Origin: Algoriella xinjiangensis
Lineage (GTDB): Bacteria > Bacteroidota > Bacteroidia > Flavobacteriales > Weeksellaceae
Assembly (NCBI RefSeq): GCF_900115015.1
Contig: NZ_FOUZ01000009.1
Span: forward strand, 62,001 to 126,000
Length of the DNA: 64,000 bases
Direction of reading: 5' to 3'
Shown here: positions 9,142-18,249 of the stretch, piece after piece
Numbering within the stretch: position 1 is the first letter of the stretch
Layout of the letters: each line of letters begins with the position of its first letter
Notes under the pieces: model-generated
Databases searched by the model: none
The model's input: only the letters and a program-made list of their open reading frames with translations
Told to the model about the DNA's origin: nothing
Translations under genes and position numbers: made by a program

Positions 9142-9659
9142 TGGAAATTACACAAATTTTATTCTACGTTTTATCGAGCTTAACGGTGTTAAGCGCGTTA
9201 CTGATGGTGTTTAGTAAAAACCCTGTTTACTCTATCTTATATTTAATCGTCACATTTTTCTGTATAAGTGGACATTACGTTTTATTAAATGCACAATTTT
9301 TGGCAATCGTAAATGTAATTGTTTATGCAGGTGCCATTATGGTATTATTCCTTTTTGTGGTGATGTTAATGAATTTGAACAACGAAAAACATTCGTTTGG
9401 TCGTCCCGCAAAACTACTAGCAGCAAGTTTAATCTCGTTGTTATTTATTGCATTAACAGTTGGTATTTTCTTCGGAAATAAAACTGCCGCAGTAACACCA
9501 GTAGAAATGGGAACAGGAGATTTAGGATTGATACACAACCTAGGATCATTGTTATATTCAGAATATGTTTTACCATTTGAGTTAAGCAGTATCTTGTTTA
9601 TTTCTGCAATGATTGGCGCGGTCATGTTATCAAAAAAGGACGAAGAATTATTGGATTAA
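9141..9659 (+). CDS. nuoJ: NADH-quinone oxidoreductase subunit J (NuoJ)
   Basis: Membrane subunit of complex I, 172 residues, with five predicted helices. The third holds the conserved YAGAIMVLFLFVVMLMNL pattern that includes the pi-bulge helix moved in the coupling cycle. Start overlaps nuoI by one base; nuoK follows after 16 bp. Confidence 0.95.
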   Translation: MEITQILFYVLSSLTVLSALLMVFSKNPVYSILYLIVTFFCISGHYVLLNAQFLAIVNVIVYAGAIMVLFLFVVMLMNLNNEKHSFGRPAKLLAASLISLLFIALTVGIFFGNKTAAVTPVEMGTGDLGLIHNLGSLLYSEYVLPFELSSILFISAMIGAVMLSKKDEELLD

Positions 9660-9675
9660 ATATAAAAAGTAAAAG

Positions 9676-10002
9676 ATGTTACCAATCAGTTATTATATTA
9701 CTTTATCATTAATCCTATTCGGAATAGGAATGACTGGTGTTATGATTCGTCGTAATGCAATCGTCATTTTTATGTGTATAGAATTGATGTTAAACGCTGT
9801 TAACTTGTTGCTAGTTGCATTCTCTAAGATGCACTATCACACAAATCCAGCATTAGAAAAAGGAACAGACGCACAGTTGTTAGTCTTTTTTATTATGGTA
9901 GTTGCTGCGGCTGAAGTTGCGGTTGGCTTATCAGTAATAATACTATTGTTCCGAAAAGTTTATTCGGTAGATATTAATGTGTTAAATCGATTAAAAGGAT
10001 AA
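9676..10002 (+). CDS. nuoK: NADH-quinone oxidoreductase subunit K (NuoK)
   Basis: Small three-helix membrane subunit (108 residues), homologous to MrpC. The two helix-buried glutamates of the E-channel are seen in the helices [13 protein letters not shown] and [13 protein letters not shown]. It is 2 bp from nuoL. Confidence 0.96.
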   Translation: MLPISYYITLSLILFGIGMTGVMIRRNAIVIFMCIELMLNAVNLLLVAFSKMHYHTNPALEKGTDAQLLVFFIMVVAAAEVAVGLSVIILLFRKVYSVDINVLNRLKG

Positions 10003-10004
10003 GA

Positions 10005-11897
10005 ATGGAGCAGTATATATGGTTAATTCCTTTGATTCCATTCATCGGATTTTTAATAAACGGTTTAGGACGAAATGTACTTTCTAACAGCTTAGTTACG
10101 TTTATCGGTAGCGGAGCAGTTTTGGCAAGTTTCATTTTATCAATCATGGTTTTTATCGCAGTTCCTTCGGGCGCAGGCGCACAACCATTAATTTTTAAAG
10201 CATTTGATTTAATCAATATTCCAACTTTGCAAGTGCCTTTTGCCTTTCAAATTGATGCATTAACAAGTTTATTCTTGTTAATTATTACTGGAGTAGGATT
10301 TTTGATACATGTATATAGTTCTGCTTATATGAGCGAGGACAAAGGATTTGCAAAATTCTTTGCTTACCTAAATTTATTCATCTTTTTTATGTTGATTCTT
10401 GTAATGGGAAATAACTTTGTAATGATGTTTATTGGTTGGGAAGGTGTAGGATTATGTTCTTTCTTATTAATTGGATTTTGGTTTACAAATCCAGAATATG
10501 TAAAAGCAGCAAAAAAAGCTTTTATCATGAACCGTATTGGAGACGTAGGTTTCTTATTGGCAATGTTTTGGATTTTTAAAGAATTTGGAACATTAGAATA
10601 TGTAAAAGTATTTAACCAATTAGCAATCGATCCTTCTGCATTTACAGGTTTTGTATTAACAGGAATTACATTGTTGTTATTTTTAGCAGCAACAGGTAAA
10701 TCGGCACAATTACCATTATTTACATGGTTACCAGACGCAATGGCTGGTCCAACACCGGTTTCTGCATTAATACATGCTGCAACAATGGTTACGGCTGGTA
10801 TCTTTATGATAGCACGTTGCAACGTTTTGTTTACAGCTGCACCATTTACATTAGAAATTATACAATACGTAGGTATCGCAACAGCGTTTATTACTGCAAC
10901 TATTGCAATGCGTCAAAACGATATCAAAAAAGTATTGGCTTATTCTACTGTATCACAATTAGGTTTAATGTTTGCTGCAATTGGTTCTGGCGCTTATATC
11001 GCTGCCGTTTTCCATGTAATGACGCATGCATTTTTCAAAGCATTATTATTCTTAGGAGCGGGTTCTGTTATTCACGGAATGCACCACGAACAAGATATGC
11101 GTAAAATGGGAGGACTTAAGAAATACATGAAAATTACACACATCACATTTTTAATTGGATGTTTGGCAATTGCAGGTATTCCTGGTTTATCTGGTTTCTT
11201 TTCTAAAGACGAAATGTTATTAGGAATGTTTATTTCTAACCCAATTATTTACGTTTTAGGTTTCATTGTTTCTGTATTAACGGCTTTCTATATGTTCCGT
11301 TTATATGCGATGACTTTCTTGGGAGATTTAAGAGACAAAGACGCTCATCCACACGAAAGTCCAGCAGCAATGACAATTCCATTAATCATCTTAGCAGTTT
11401 TATCTGTTGTAGCGGGTTATATCGGAATTCCAGCATTGTTTATGAAAGATGGTCATCAATTACAAACTTTCTTAAGTGGAGTTGTAAATATTGGCGAAGT
11501 ACATCATGTTGCACATTCTACAGAATGGTTAATGATGGGTGCTTTATTAATTTGTGTTGTTGGAGCAATTTTATTTGCAATCAAAAAATATACAAATCAT
11601 GTTGACGAAGAAGCAACAGGTGTTGCAAAATTCTTCCAAAACAAATGGTACATCGACGAACTTTATGACAATGCAATTGTAAAACCATTGTATGAGTTAG
11701 CAGATGTCTTGAAAAAATATGTAGAAAAAGCAGGTATTGCAGCTTTTGTTTTAGGAGTTGGTACTGTTTCGGAACGCGCATCTAAAAATGTACGTACGCT
11801 ACAAAACGGAAATGTCGGATTCTATATTATGTTAATGGTTGTCGGAATCGTTGCAGGTATAGCAATCTTTTTTATGGGATATTTAATTTCAAAATAA
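10005..11897 (+). CDS. nuoL: NADH-quinone oxidoreductase subunit L (NuoL), antiporter-like proton pump
   Basis: The distal antiporter-like subunit of complex I, 630 residues with about 16 helices and the long lateral helix at its C-terminus. Visible family blocks are FIGWEGVGLCSFLLIGFW (buried Glu), KSAQLPLFTWLPDAMAGPTPVSALIHAATMVTAG split across helices 7-8, and the histidine-containing FHVMTHAFFKALLFLGAG. All catalytic Lys/Glu/His positions look intact. nuoM follows after 7 bp. Confidence 0.97.
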   Translation: MEQYIWLIPLIPFIGFLINGLGRNVLSNSLVTFIGSGAVLASFILSIMVFIAVPSGAGAQPLIFKAFDLINIPTLQVPFAFQIDALTSLFLLIITGVGFLIHVYSSAYMSEDKGFAKFFAYLNLFIFFMLILVMGNNFVMMFIGWEGVGLCSFLLIGFWFTNPEYVKAAKKAFIMNRIGDVGFLLAMFWIFKEFGTLEYVKVFNQLAIDPSAFTGFVLTGITLLLFLAATGKSAQLPLFTWLPDAMAGPTPVSALIHAATMVTAGIFMIARCNVLFTAAPFTLEIIQYVGIATAFITATIAMRQNDIKKVLAYSTVSQLGLMFAAIGSGAYIAAVFHVMTHAFFKALLFLGAGSVIHGMHHEQDMRKMGGLKKYMKITHITFLIGCLAIAGIPGLSGFFSKDEMLLGMFISNPIIYVLGFIVSVLTAFYMFRLYAMTFLGDLRDKDAHPHESPAAMTIPLIILAVLSVVAGYIGIPALFMKDGHQLQTFLSGVVNIGEVHHVAHSTEWLMMGALLICVVGAILFAIKKYTNHVDEEATGVAKFFQNKWYIDELYDNAIVKPLYELADVLKKYVEKAGIAAFVLGVGTVSERASKNVRTLQNGNVGFYIMLMVVGIVAGIAIFFMGYLISK

Positions 11898-11904
11898 GTC
11901 ACAA

Positions 11905-13323
11905 ATGCTTTTATCTTTATTTATCATATTACCATTAATAGTAGGAGTTTTTATGCTATTAATGAAAGATCAAAAACCACAAAGATGGTTAGGAGCATTC
12001 GTAGGTGGAGCTTTGGTTGCATTGTATTTTTTCATCACTTGCAAAGGTGGTACAAATGAATTAGTATATCATGCGCCTTGGTTTAACTTCAATAGCGTTA
12101 AAACTTATTTTGCGTTAAATGCTCAAGGATTAGGTGGCTTAATGTTGCTTTTATCCAATTTTACTTATTTGGCTTTATTTGTTTATTTGTCAACATCTAA
12201 ACAAAATTATTCAAATACTTTTTACGGATTATTATTAATCACTTTAGCAGGGTTAAATGGTGTTTTCTTAGCAGAAGACTTAATTTTATTCTACTTTTTC
12301 TGGGAAGTTGTTCTTATTCCGGTTTATTTCTTAATTGGATTATTCGGAAAAGGAAAAGACAAACTTCGCGCAAATATGACGTTTTTCCTTTACACAATTT
12401 TAGGATCAATGTTTATGTTAGGTGGAATTGTTTACATCGGATTTTACTTAAAACCAACATCGTTTTTATTAGCAGATGTGCAACAAGTAACCTCAGCAGT
12501 TTATTCAACAAACACAACATTGGCTTTGTTATTTTTAATTGCTTTTGTAATCAAAATTCCAATTTTCCCATTTCATACATGGCAACCAACAATTTACAAA
12601 ACATCACCAACACCACTTACAGTTGTACTTTCAGCTTTGATGGCGAAGATGGGATTGTTTGCCGTTGTAAACTGGTATTTAGGTATGTTTCCAACCGTTT
12701 CGGGATTGTTTAAGTACATTATGTACATTGCAATTTTCGGATTGGTTTACGCATCGTTAATTGCTTTAAGCTCTAAAAACGTTAAGAAAATTATTGCATA
12801 TAGCTCTATTGCTCACTTAGCATTAATTTTTGTATCGTTATTTTCTGAATTAGCAAATGGTATTACAGGTGCTTATTTCCAAATGTTTTCGCACGGTTTA
12901 GTCGTTTTAGGATTATGGATTTGTGTGGATATTATGGAAAGAAAATATCATTTAACAGACATCAAATCAATTGGAGGATTAGCAAAAGTAGATCCAACAT
13001 TGTCTATCTTGTTTATGATATTTGGTTTAGCAAATATTGCATTACCACTTACAAGCTCGTTTATTGGAGAGTTTATGATGCTTTCGGCATTGTTTACATT
13101 CAATCCAGTTTTATGTGTTGTGGCATGTTTAGGTGTAATCTTATCAGCAGTTTATACATTAAGATTGTCAAGTGAAATACTTTTCGGAGAAGTAAAAAAT
13201 ATCAAAGAAAAAGATTCTAAAAAAGGAGGTTTTGGACCAATCGCAGTTTTATCTGTTATCGCTATTTTGATTATCATTTTAGGGATTTATCCAGCACCAA
13301 TTTTTAATTTATTAGCTCATTAA
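11905..13323 (+). CDS. nuoM: NADH-quinone oxidoreductase subunit M (NuoM), antiporter-like proton pump
   Basis: Second antiporter-like subunit, 472 residues and about 14 helices. The helix-5 glutamate is in FFWEVVLIPVYFLIG and the pump lysine in VIKIPIFPFHTWQP; the HGLVVLGLW segment gives the histidine helix. The order L-M-N is the usual one. nuoN starts 21 bp later. Confidence 0.96.
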   Translation: MLLSLFIILPLIVGVFMLLMKDQKPQRWLGAFVGGALVALYFFITCKGGTNELVYHAPWFNFNSVKTYFALNAQGLGGLMLLLSNFTYLALFVYLSTSKQNYSNTFYGLLLITLAGLNGVFLAEDLILFYFFWEVVLIPVYFLIGLFGKGKDKLRANMTFFLYTILGSMFMLGGIVYIGFYLKPTSFLLADVQQVTSAVYSTNTTLALLFLIAFVIKIPIFPFHTWQPTIYKTSPTPLTVVLSALMAKMGLFAVVNWYLGMFPTVSGLFKYIMYIAIFGLVYASLIALSSKNVKKIIAYSSIAHLALIFVSLFSELANGITGAYFQMFSHGLVVLGLWICVDIMERKYHLTDIKSIGGLAKVDPTLSILFMIFGLANIALPLTSSFIGEFMMLSALFTFNPVLCVVACLGVILSAVYTLRLSSEILFGEVKNIKEKDSKKGGFGPIAVLSVIAILIIILGIYPAPIFNLLAH

Positions 13324-13344
13324 ATCATTTTGAAGAAATAGAAT

Positions 13345-14733
13345 ATGAATACTATTATTTTATCAGCACTTTCAGGAATTATTTTGATGTTTAGTGGATT
13401 CTACATCAAAAATAATCGTGCCTTAAATATTCTTTCTGTTGTTTTGTTTTTCGGAATGATTATAGGAGGAATTTTCGAGTTGAGAGGTTGCTCAATGTTC
13501 GCAGGTAAATTTGACAATATGATTGGACAATCGCTTTACGGCGTTTCCTTTTTTATCGCATTAGCTGCATTGGCAATTTTTTACTTATTATTAAACAAAG
13601 ACGCTTTTGGTAAAGTCGGAAAACATGTCGCAGAATATTATGCACTTATCTTTTTCGCATTTACAGGAATCGCTGTCTTAGCACAATTTCATAACTTAGT
13701 AATGATGTTTTTAGGAATCGAATTAATGTCGATCCCAATGTACATTATTGCAGGTACAAACAAAGAAAGTGTTAAAAGTACAGAAGCATCGGTTAAATAT
13801 TTCTTGATGGGAGCATTTTCTACAGGAATTTTAATGTTAGGTGTTACACTTTTATACGGTGCAACAGGCACATTTATGGTTGACCAATTGGTAAACTATA
13901 ATCCCGTATTCGAAAATATTTATTATGCCGGATGGTGTTTAATCATCTTCGCATTTTGTTTTAAAGTATCAGCTGCGCCTTTCCACGCATGGACGCCCGA
14001 TGTGTATGACGGAACACCAACCGTGTTTACATCATTTATGTCGACAATCATCAAAGGAGGATCATTTTTAGGATTTATAATGGTTTTAAAATCATTCCCA
14101 ACAAATGTAGAATATGGCGAATATTATCGTTTGTTATTGGCATCAATTATCATCTTAACATTGTTCATCGGAAACTTTGGCGCTGTTTCGCAAAAATCTG
14201 TAAAACGTTTGATGGCTTATTCATCAATCGCACAAGCAGGTTTCATGTTATTTGTATTGTTCACAATAAACTCAGCATCTAAAGAAGCATTAATGTTTTA
14301 TACGATTGCTTATTCTGTTGCTAACTTTATTATTTTTTATGCGATAGACCAATTCAAAAATCCAAAATTTGATAGTTTCACAGGTTTAGGAAAAGCAAAT
14401 CCAATATTAGCAGCATCAGTTACAATCTCATTAATTTCATTGGCAGGAATTCCTTTAACGGGAGGTTTCTTCGCAAAATTTATGGCTTTGAGTATTGGAG
14501 GAACAAATGATAAAAACCTTTTCTTAATTGTTATCGCATTAGTAATGGCAGTTTTAAGTATGTATTATTACTTTAAAGTCATCAACTATATGTACTTTAA
14601 GAAAGGAAAAAATAAAGTAAAATCTCAAGACGGATTAACTAATTTCTTACTAATTGTAGGAATGGTTATCTTAATTGTAATGGGAATTTTCCCAGGAATT
14701 TTATCAACATTTTTACAAACACCAATGTGGTAA
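13345..14733 (+). CDS. nuoN: NADH-quinone oxidoreductase subunit N (NuoN), antiporter-like proton pump
   Basis: Third antiporter-like subunit and last gene of the nuo operon, 462 residues with about 14 helices. The FLGIELMSIPMYIIAG block holds the helix-5 glutamate, and FKVSAAPFHAWTPDVYDGTP matches the lysine helix of NuoN. A strong terminator follows 40 bp after the stop. Confidence 0.96.
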   Translation: MNTIILSALSGIILMFSGFYIKNNRALNILSVVLFFGMIIGGIFELRGCSMFAGKFDNMIGQSLYGVSFFIALAALAIFYLLLNKDAFGKVGKHVAEYYALIFFAFTGIAVLAQFHNLVMMFLGIELMSIPMYIIAGTNKESVKSTEASVKYFLMGAFSTGILMLGVTLLYGATGTFMVDQLVNYNPVFENIYYAGWCLIIFAFCFKVSAAPFHAWTPDVYDGTPTVFTSFMSTIIKGGSFLGFIMVLKSFPTNVEYGEYYRLLLASIIILTLFIGNFGAVSQKSVKRLMAYSSIAQAGFMLFVLFTINSASKEALMFYTIAYSVANFIIFYAIDQFKNPKFDSFTGLGKANPILAASVTISLISLAGIPLTGGFFAKFMALSIGGTNDKNLFLIVIALVMAVLSMYYYFKVINYMYFKKGKNKVKSQDGLTNFLLIVGMVILIVMGIFPGILSTFLQTPMW

Positions 14734-14772
14734 TTGTAAAATAGGTATAGTTTATTATTATTTATTATTTTG

Positions 14773-14809
14773 AAAAAGCTCGTGTTAATTTGTTTAACAC
14801 GAGCTTTTT
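14773..14809. terminator. Strong intrinsic terminator closing the nuo operon
   Basis: A perfect 16-bp inverted repeat (14773-14788 with 14794-14809) with a 5-base loop ends in a T-run. A-rich and T-rich flanks make it workable on both strands, but only the nuo operon reads into it. Confidence 0.9.
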
Positions 14810-14885
14810 GTATAATTATAAGGCAGGAAAAATGATTACTATTTTAAAAGCTTGAAACAAAACCTGTCTGTTTAAAGCTTTTTTG

Positions 14886-14893
14886 TATTTTTG
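14886..14893 (+). promoter_or_regulatory. -7 box (TATTTTTG) for the M1 aminopeptidase gene
   Basis: Exact match to the Bacteroidota -7 consensus TAnnTTTG, 30 bp before the ATG at 14924 and after the nuo terminator. No good TTTG -33 box is seen at the usual 19-bp spacing, so the call is tentative. Confidence 0.45.
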
Positions 14894-14923
14894 AGAGATT
14901 AAAGTTTAATGAATTAGTTTGAA

Positions 14924-16777
14924 ATGAGAAAATTTACACTATTAATCTGTTTATGTTTAGTACAATTTGCATTTGCGCAACGCAAAGGTTATTGGCAACA
15001 AAAAGTAGATTACAAAATGACGGTTGATATGAAAGAAAATGCATATCAATTCGACGGAAAAATGCAATTGAAATACACGAATAATTCAGGTCAAAACCTA
15101 AACAAAGTTTATTTTCATTTGTATTACAATGCTTTTCAACCAGGAAGCATGATGGATAATCGTTTACAAAACATTGTCGATCCAGATAAGCGAATGACAA
15201 ATAATATCGGAACAAAAGAAAATCCTAAATATCAAAGTAGAATTTCTACTTTAACACCAGACCAAATCGGGTATCAAAAAGTAACTTCATTAACACAAAA
15301 TGGACAAGCTGTTACATATAAAGTTGATGGTACAATTTTAGAAGTAACCTTGGCAAAACCAATTGCAGAAGGTCAAACTGCTACTTTTGATATGGTTTGG
15401 AATGCTCAAATTCCAGAACAAATTCGTCGTACAGGAAGAAATTCAAAAGATGGCGTAGATTTTTCTATGGCGCAATGGTATCCTAAAATGGCAGAGTTTG
15501 ATCCAGAAGGATGGCATTTAGACGAATATATTGGTCGCGAATTTTTTGCACCTTTTGGTAATTTTGATGTAACAATTAATATCGGTAAAGACTATATAGT
15601 TGGTGCTTCGGGAGAATTACAAAATCCAAAAGAGGTAAAAGGTTATGTAAAAAATCCTGTGATTAAAGAGAAAAACGGGAAAGCAACATGGAATTTTAAA
15701 GCAGAAAATATTCATGATTTTGTTTGGGCAGCCGATAAAGAATTTATCGTAGAACATGCAAAATCTAAACATGGTGTAGATATTTACTTAATTTATCAAG
15801 ACAACGATTCTTCGCCAGCTTGGCGCAAAGCAATGCCTTATGCATTAGGTTTCTTTGATTATAATTCAGAACATTTTGGAGAATATCCATGGAAAACATA
15901 CTCAATTATCCAAGGTGGTGATGGTGGAATGGAATACGGAACAGCAACTTTAATTGCTGGTGGTAAAAACTTAGATAGCTTAATCGGAACAATTTTTCAC
16001 GAAGCAGCGCACTCTTGGTACCAACAATTATTCGGAATTAATGAAACGTATAATGAATGGTTTGACGAAGGTTTTACATCTTATGTAGAGCAAATGGCGC
16101 ATCTTAATGTGTACGAAAAAGTAAAAGTTATTCCATCTAATCCAAATCCAGATGCTTACAAAGGATACATCAATTTGGCGTTATCTGGTAAAGAAGAACC
16201 AGCAAGTTTATTGGCAGATTATTACAACACAAATTACGCTTATTCGTTAGAAGCATATTATAAAGGTCAAGTTTTAGCCATACAATTAGGTTATATTATT
16301 GGTCAAGATAATTTGAATAAAACATTCTTAAGATTTTATGACGAATGGAAATTTAAACATCCTTCTGGTAACGATTTCAAACGTGTTGCAGAAGAAGTTT
16401 CAGGCGTAAATTTAAAATGGTATTTCAATTTATTCTTAAACACAACACGTAAAATTGATTATGCAATTGATGGTGTAAATGGAAAAACAATTACGTTAGC
16501 AAATAAGTCTGATTTTGCAATGCCAATTGATTTATTAGTTGAATATACAGATGGTTCAAAAGAATTATTTTATATCCCATTACGTGAAATGCGTGGCGAA
16601 AAACCAGCAGAAAACTTAGTAGAATATAAAGGTGCAAAAAGAACAATTTTAGAAGATTGGTTCTGGACAAAACCTTTGTACGATGTTAAAGTTTCGAAAG
16701 AAGTAAAACAAGTTACAATCGATCCAACAAAACGTTTGGCAGATGTAAACTTTGATAATAACGTATTCACAAAATAA
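14924..16777 (+). CDS. M1 family metallopeptidase (zinc aminopeptidase), exported
   Basis: This 617-residue protein has an N-terminal signal peptide (residues 1-18, cleavage after FAFA), so it acts outside the cytoplasm. The zinc site is complete: HEAAH at residues 359-363 and the third ligand Glu382, giving HExxH-x18-E. The exopeptidase motif reads GGMEY (334-338) in place of GAMEN, as in several bacterial M1 subfamilies. The N-terminal half is the beta-rich M1 domain and the C-terminal part is helical. It releases N-terminal residues from peptides by family inference; substrate is unknown. It shares one base with coaX (TAATG) and probably drives its expression. Confidence 0.92.
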   Translation: MRKFTLLICLCLVQFAFAQRKGYWQQKVDYKMTVDMKENAYQFDGKMQLKYTNNSGQNLNKVYFHLYYNAFQPGSMMDNRLQNIVDPDKRMTNNIGTKENPKYQSRISTLTPDQIGYQKVTSLTQNGQAVTYKVDGTILEVTLAKPIAEGQTATFDMVWNAQIPEQIRRTGRNSKDGVDFSMAQWYPKMAEFDPEGWHLDEYIGREFFAPFGNFDVTINIGKDYIVGASGELQNPKEVKGYVKNPVIKEKNGKATWNFKAENIHDFVWAADKEFIVEHAKSKHGVDIYLIYQDNDSSPAWRKAMPYALGFFDYNSEHFGEYPWKTYSIIQGGDGGMEYGTATLIAGGKNLDSLIGTIFHEAAHSWYQQLFGINETYNEWFDEGFTSYVEQMAHLNVYEKVKVIPSNPNPDAYKGYINLALSGKEEPASLLADYYNTNYAYSLEAYYKGQVLAIQLGYIIGQDNLNKTFLRFYDEWKFKHPSGNDFKRVAEEVSGVNLKWYFNLFLNTTRKIDYAIDGVNGKTITLANKSDFAMPIDLLVEYTDGSKELFYIPLREMRGEKPAENLVEYKGAKRTILEDWFWTKPLYDVKVSKEVKQVTIDPTKRLADVNFDNNVFTK

Positions 16778-17547
16778 TGTTATTAGCAGTAAACATAGGA
16801 AATACAAATATTCGTTTCGCGGCATTTAGAAGCGAAACGGATATTATTACTTGGACAATCAACTCAAAACCTCCGCGTACAGAATCCGAATTTTTTGCTA
16901 AATTCTCGAATATGTACGAGCCTTTCGGAATTTCGAAAGATGATATTACAGATATTGTAATTGGTTCGGTTGTTCCTCCGTTAACTTTAAATGTTAAAAA
17001 AGCGTTGCGTAAAATACATCATTTTACACCAATGATTGTCGATCGTAACACGCCTTCAGCAATTGTACATACATCTAACCAAATGGGAACAGATTTGTAT
17101 GCAAATGCAGTTGCGGCGCATTATCAAGATTATCATGGTAAAAAAATTGTGATTGATTTTGGTACAGCTTTAACCTTTTTAGGAATTAATGATGATGGTA
17201 CAGTTGGTGGCGTAGTTATAGCGCCAGGAATTATTACCGCGCTTAATTCTTTGGTTGGCGAAACGGCGCAATTACCAAATATCGAATTGAAAGAACCAAA
17301 ATCTGTTCTTGGTACCGATACCGAATCGTGTATGCAATCAGGTATGGTTTATGGATTTTTGAGTATGGTAGAAGGAATGATTGATCGTATTAATGAAGAA
17401 GCTGGTGAAAAATGTTTTGTTATTTCGACTGGTGGTGTTGGCGGCGTTTATAAGCCTTTAACAACAAAAATTGATGCAGATGATCGTTTACACACCATAA
17501 AAGGTCTTAAAATACTTTATGAGTTGAATAAAGATTCAATAAAATAA
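16777..17547 (+). CDS. coaX: Type III pantothenate kinase (CoaX)
   Basis: Cytoplasmic ASKHA-fold enzyme that phosphorylates pantothenate in the first step of CoA synthesis. Motifs are seen in order: the N-terminal phosphate loop AVNIGNTNIRFA with its acceptor-side residues, TDLYANAVAAH near residue 107, and DFGTALTF (about 127-134) followed by GGVVIAPGI. It has 256 residues, as usual. The ATG overlaps the stop codon of the M1 peptidase gene by one base, and a terminator follows. Confidence 0.95.
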   Translation: MLLAVNIGNTNIRFAAFRSETDIITWTINSKPPRTESEFFAKFSNMYEPFGISKDDITDIVIGSVVPPLTLNVKKALRKIHHFTPMIVDRNTPSAIVHTSNQMGTDLYANAVAAHYQDYHGKKIVIDFGTALTFLGINDDGTVGGVVIAPGIITALNSLVGETAQLPNIELKEPKSVLGTDTESCMQSGMVYGFLSMVEGMIDRINEEAGEKCFVISTGGVGGVYKPLTTKIDADDRLHTIKGLKILYELNKDSIK

Positions 17548-17553
17548 TAATTT

Positions 17554-17582
17554 AAAAGCTCGCTAAATGCGGGCTTTTTTTA
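17554..17582 (+). terminator. Intrinsic terminator after coaX
   Basis: A 9-bp stem with one G-T wobble around a 5-base loop is followed by seven T residues. Confidence 0.8.
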
Positions 17583-17621
17583 TAGAAAGTCATTTAATCT
17601 GAAATATTTTTCTTAATTTTT

Positions 17622-17647
17622 GTAACCTTTTCAAACTACCTGAGTCT
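17622..17647 (+). promoter_or_regulatory. ECF-type promoter of the 17.6-kb sigma locus
   Basis: GTAACC (17622-17627), then 12 bp, then CTGAGTCT (17640-17647). This differs from the housekeeping TTTG/TAnnTTTG form but resembles ECF promoters, which use an AAC-type -35 and a GTC-type -10. The same arrangement (GCAACC, 11 bp, CTAACTCT) precedes the other sigma operon at 34239-34264 on the minus strand. It ends 26 bp before the GTG start. Self-regulation is inferred. Confidence 0.6.
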
Positions 17648-17673
17648 ATTAAATAAGAAAGCAATTAACACAC

Positions 17674-18249
17674 GTGAATTTATTTGTCCTAAATAGAAAA
17701 AGCAAAGAAGAACTTTTGGTCGATCGACTAAAAAAGAACGATGCTTTGGCGCAAAAAGAACTCTATCAACAATCGTCCAAAAAGATGCTAAGTGTTTGTA
17801 GAAGTTATATAGAAGACATGCATTATGCAGAAGATTGTATGATTAACGGTTTTTGTAAAGTATTTAATCATATTCAGAAATTTCAAAATAAAGGAAGTTT
17901 TGAAGGTTGGGTACGACGTATTATGGTGAACGAATGTTTAACATTTTTACGCTCAAATAAAACATTGATTTATGTGGATGATAATAGAATTGCTGATTAT
18001 GATGAGGTGGACGATGAAGTAGATAACGAGTGGTTAGATTTTAATGTACAAGAAGTGTTAGATCAACTTTCGGAGCCGTACAGATTGGTTTTTAATCTTC
18101 ATATACTCGAAGATTATTCGCACCAAGAAATTGCAGAGATGCTGAATATTTCGGTATCAACAAGTAAAACACAATTGTTTAGAGCAAAGGCGAAACTGAA
18201 AGAAATTGTTTTATCGCAAAAGAAAAAAAGAAATGAAAAAGAAGGATAA
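17674..18249 (+). CDS. ECF-type RNA polymerase sigma-70 factor
   Basis: This 191-residue protein has sigma-70 regions 2 and 4 only. Region 2 lies at about residues 24-95 (AEDCMINGFCKVFNHI, then FEGWVRRIMVNECL). Region 4 is a helix-turn-helix at about 130-182 (YRLVFNLHILEDYSHQEIAEML, then SVSTSKTQLFRAKAKL). The start is a GTG; no in-frame ATG lies nearby. It overlaps the next gene, a membrane anti-sigma-like protein, by 17 bp, so the two are translationally coupled. A barrel gene follows. The second sigma factor at 33191-33748 is a paralogue with the same region 2 and region 4 patterns. Confidence 0.93.
   Translation: MNLFVLNRKSKEELLVDRLKKNDALAQKELYQQSSKKMLSVCRSYIEDMHYAEDCMINGFCKVFNHIQKFQNKGSFEGWVRRIMVNECLTFLRSNKTLIYVDDNRIADYDEVDDEVDNEWLDFNVQEVLDQLSEPYRLVFNLHILEDYSHQEIAEMLNISVSTSKTQLFRAKAKLKEIVLSQKKKRNEKEG

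Noticed and set aside
10364-10822. A 152-codon open frame on the minus strand inside nuoL.
   Set aside because: It lies fully antisense to a strongly conserved gene, its product has no recognisable family, and such frames follow from the codon pattern of the real gene.
15923-15937. GGMEY in place of the GAMEN motif of M1 aminopeptidases, considered as loss of function.
   Set aside because: Bacterial M1 subfamilies commonly have this variant, and the zinc ligands are complete.
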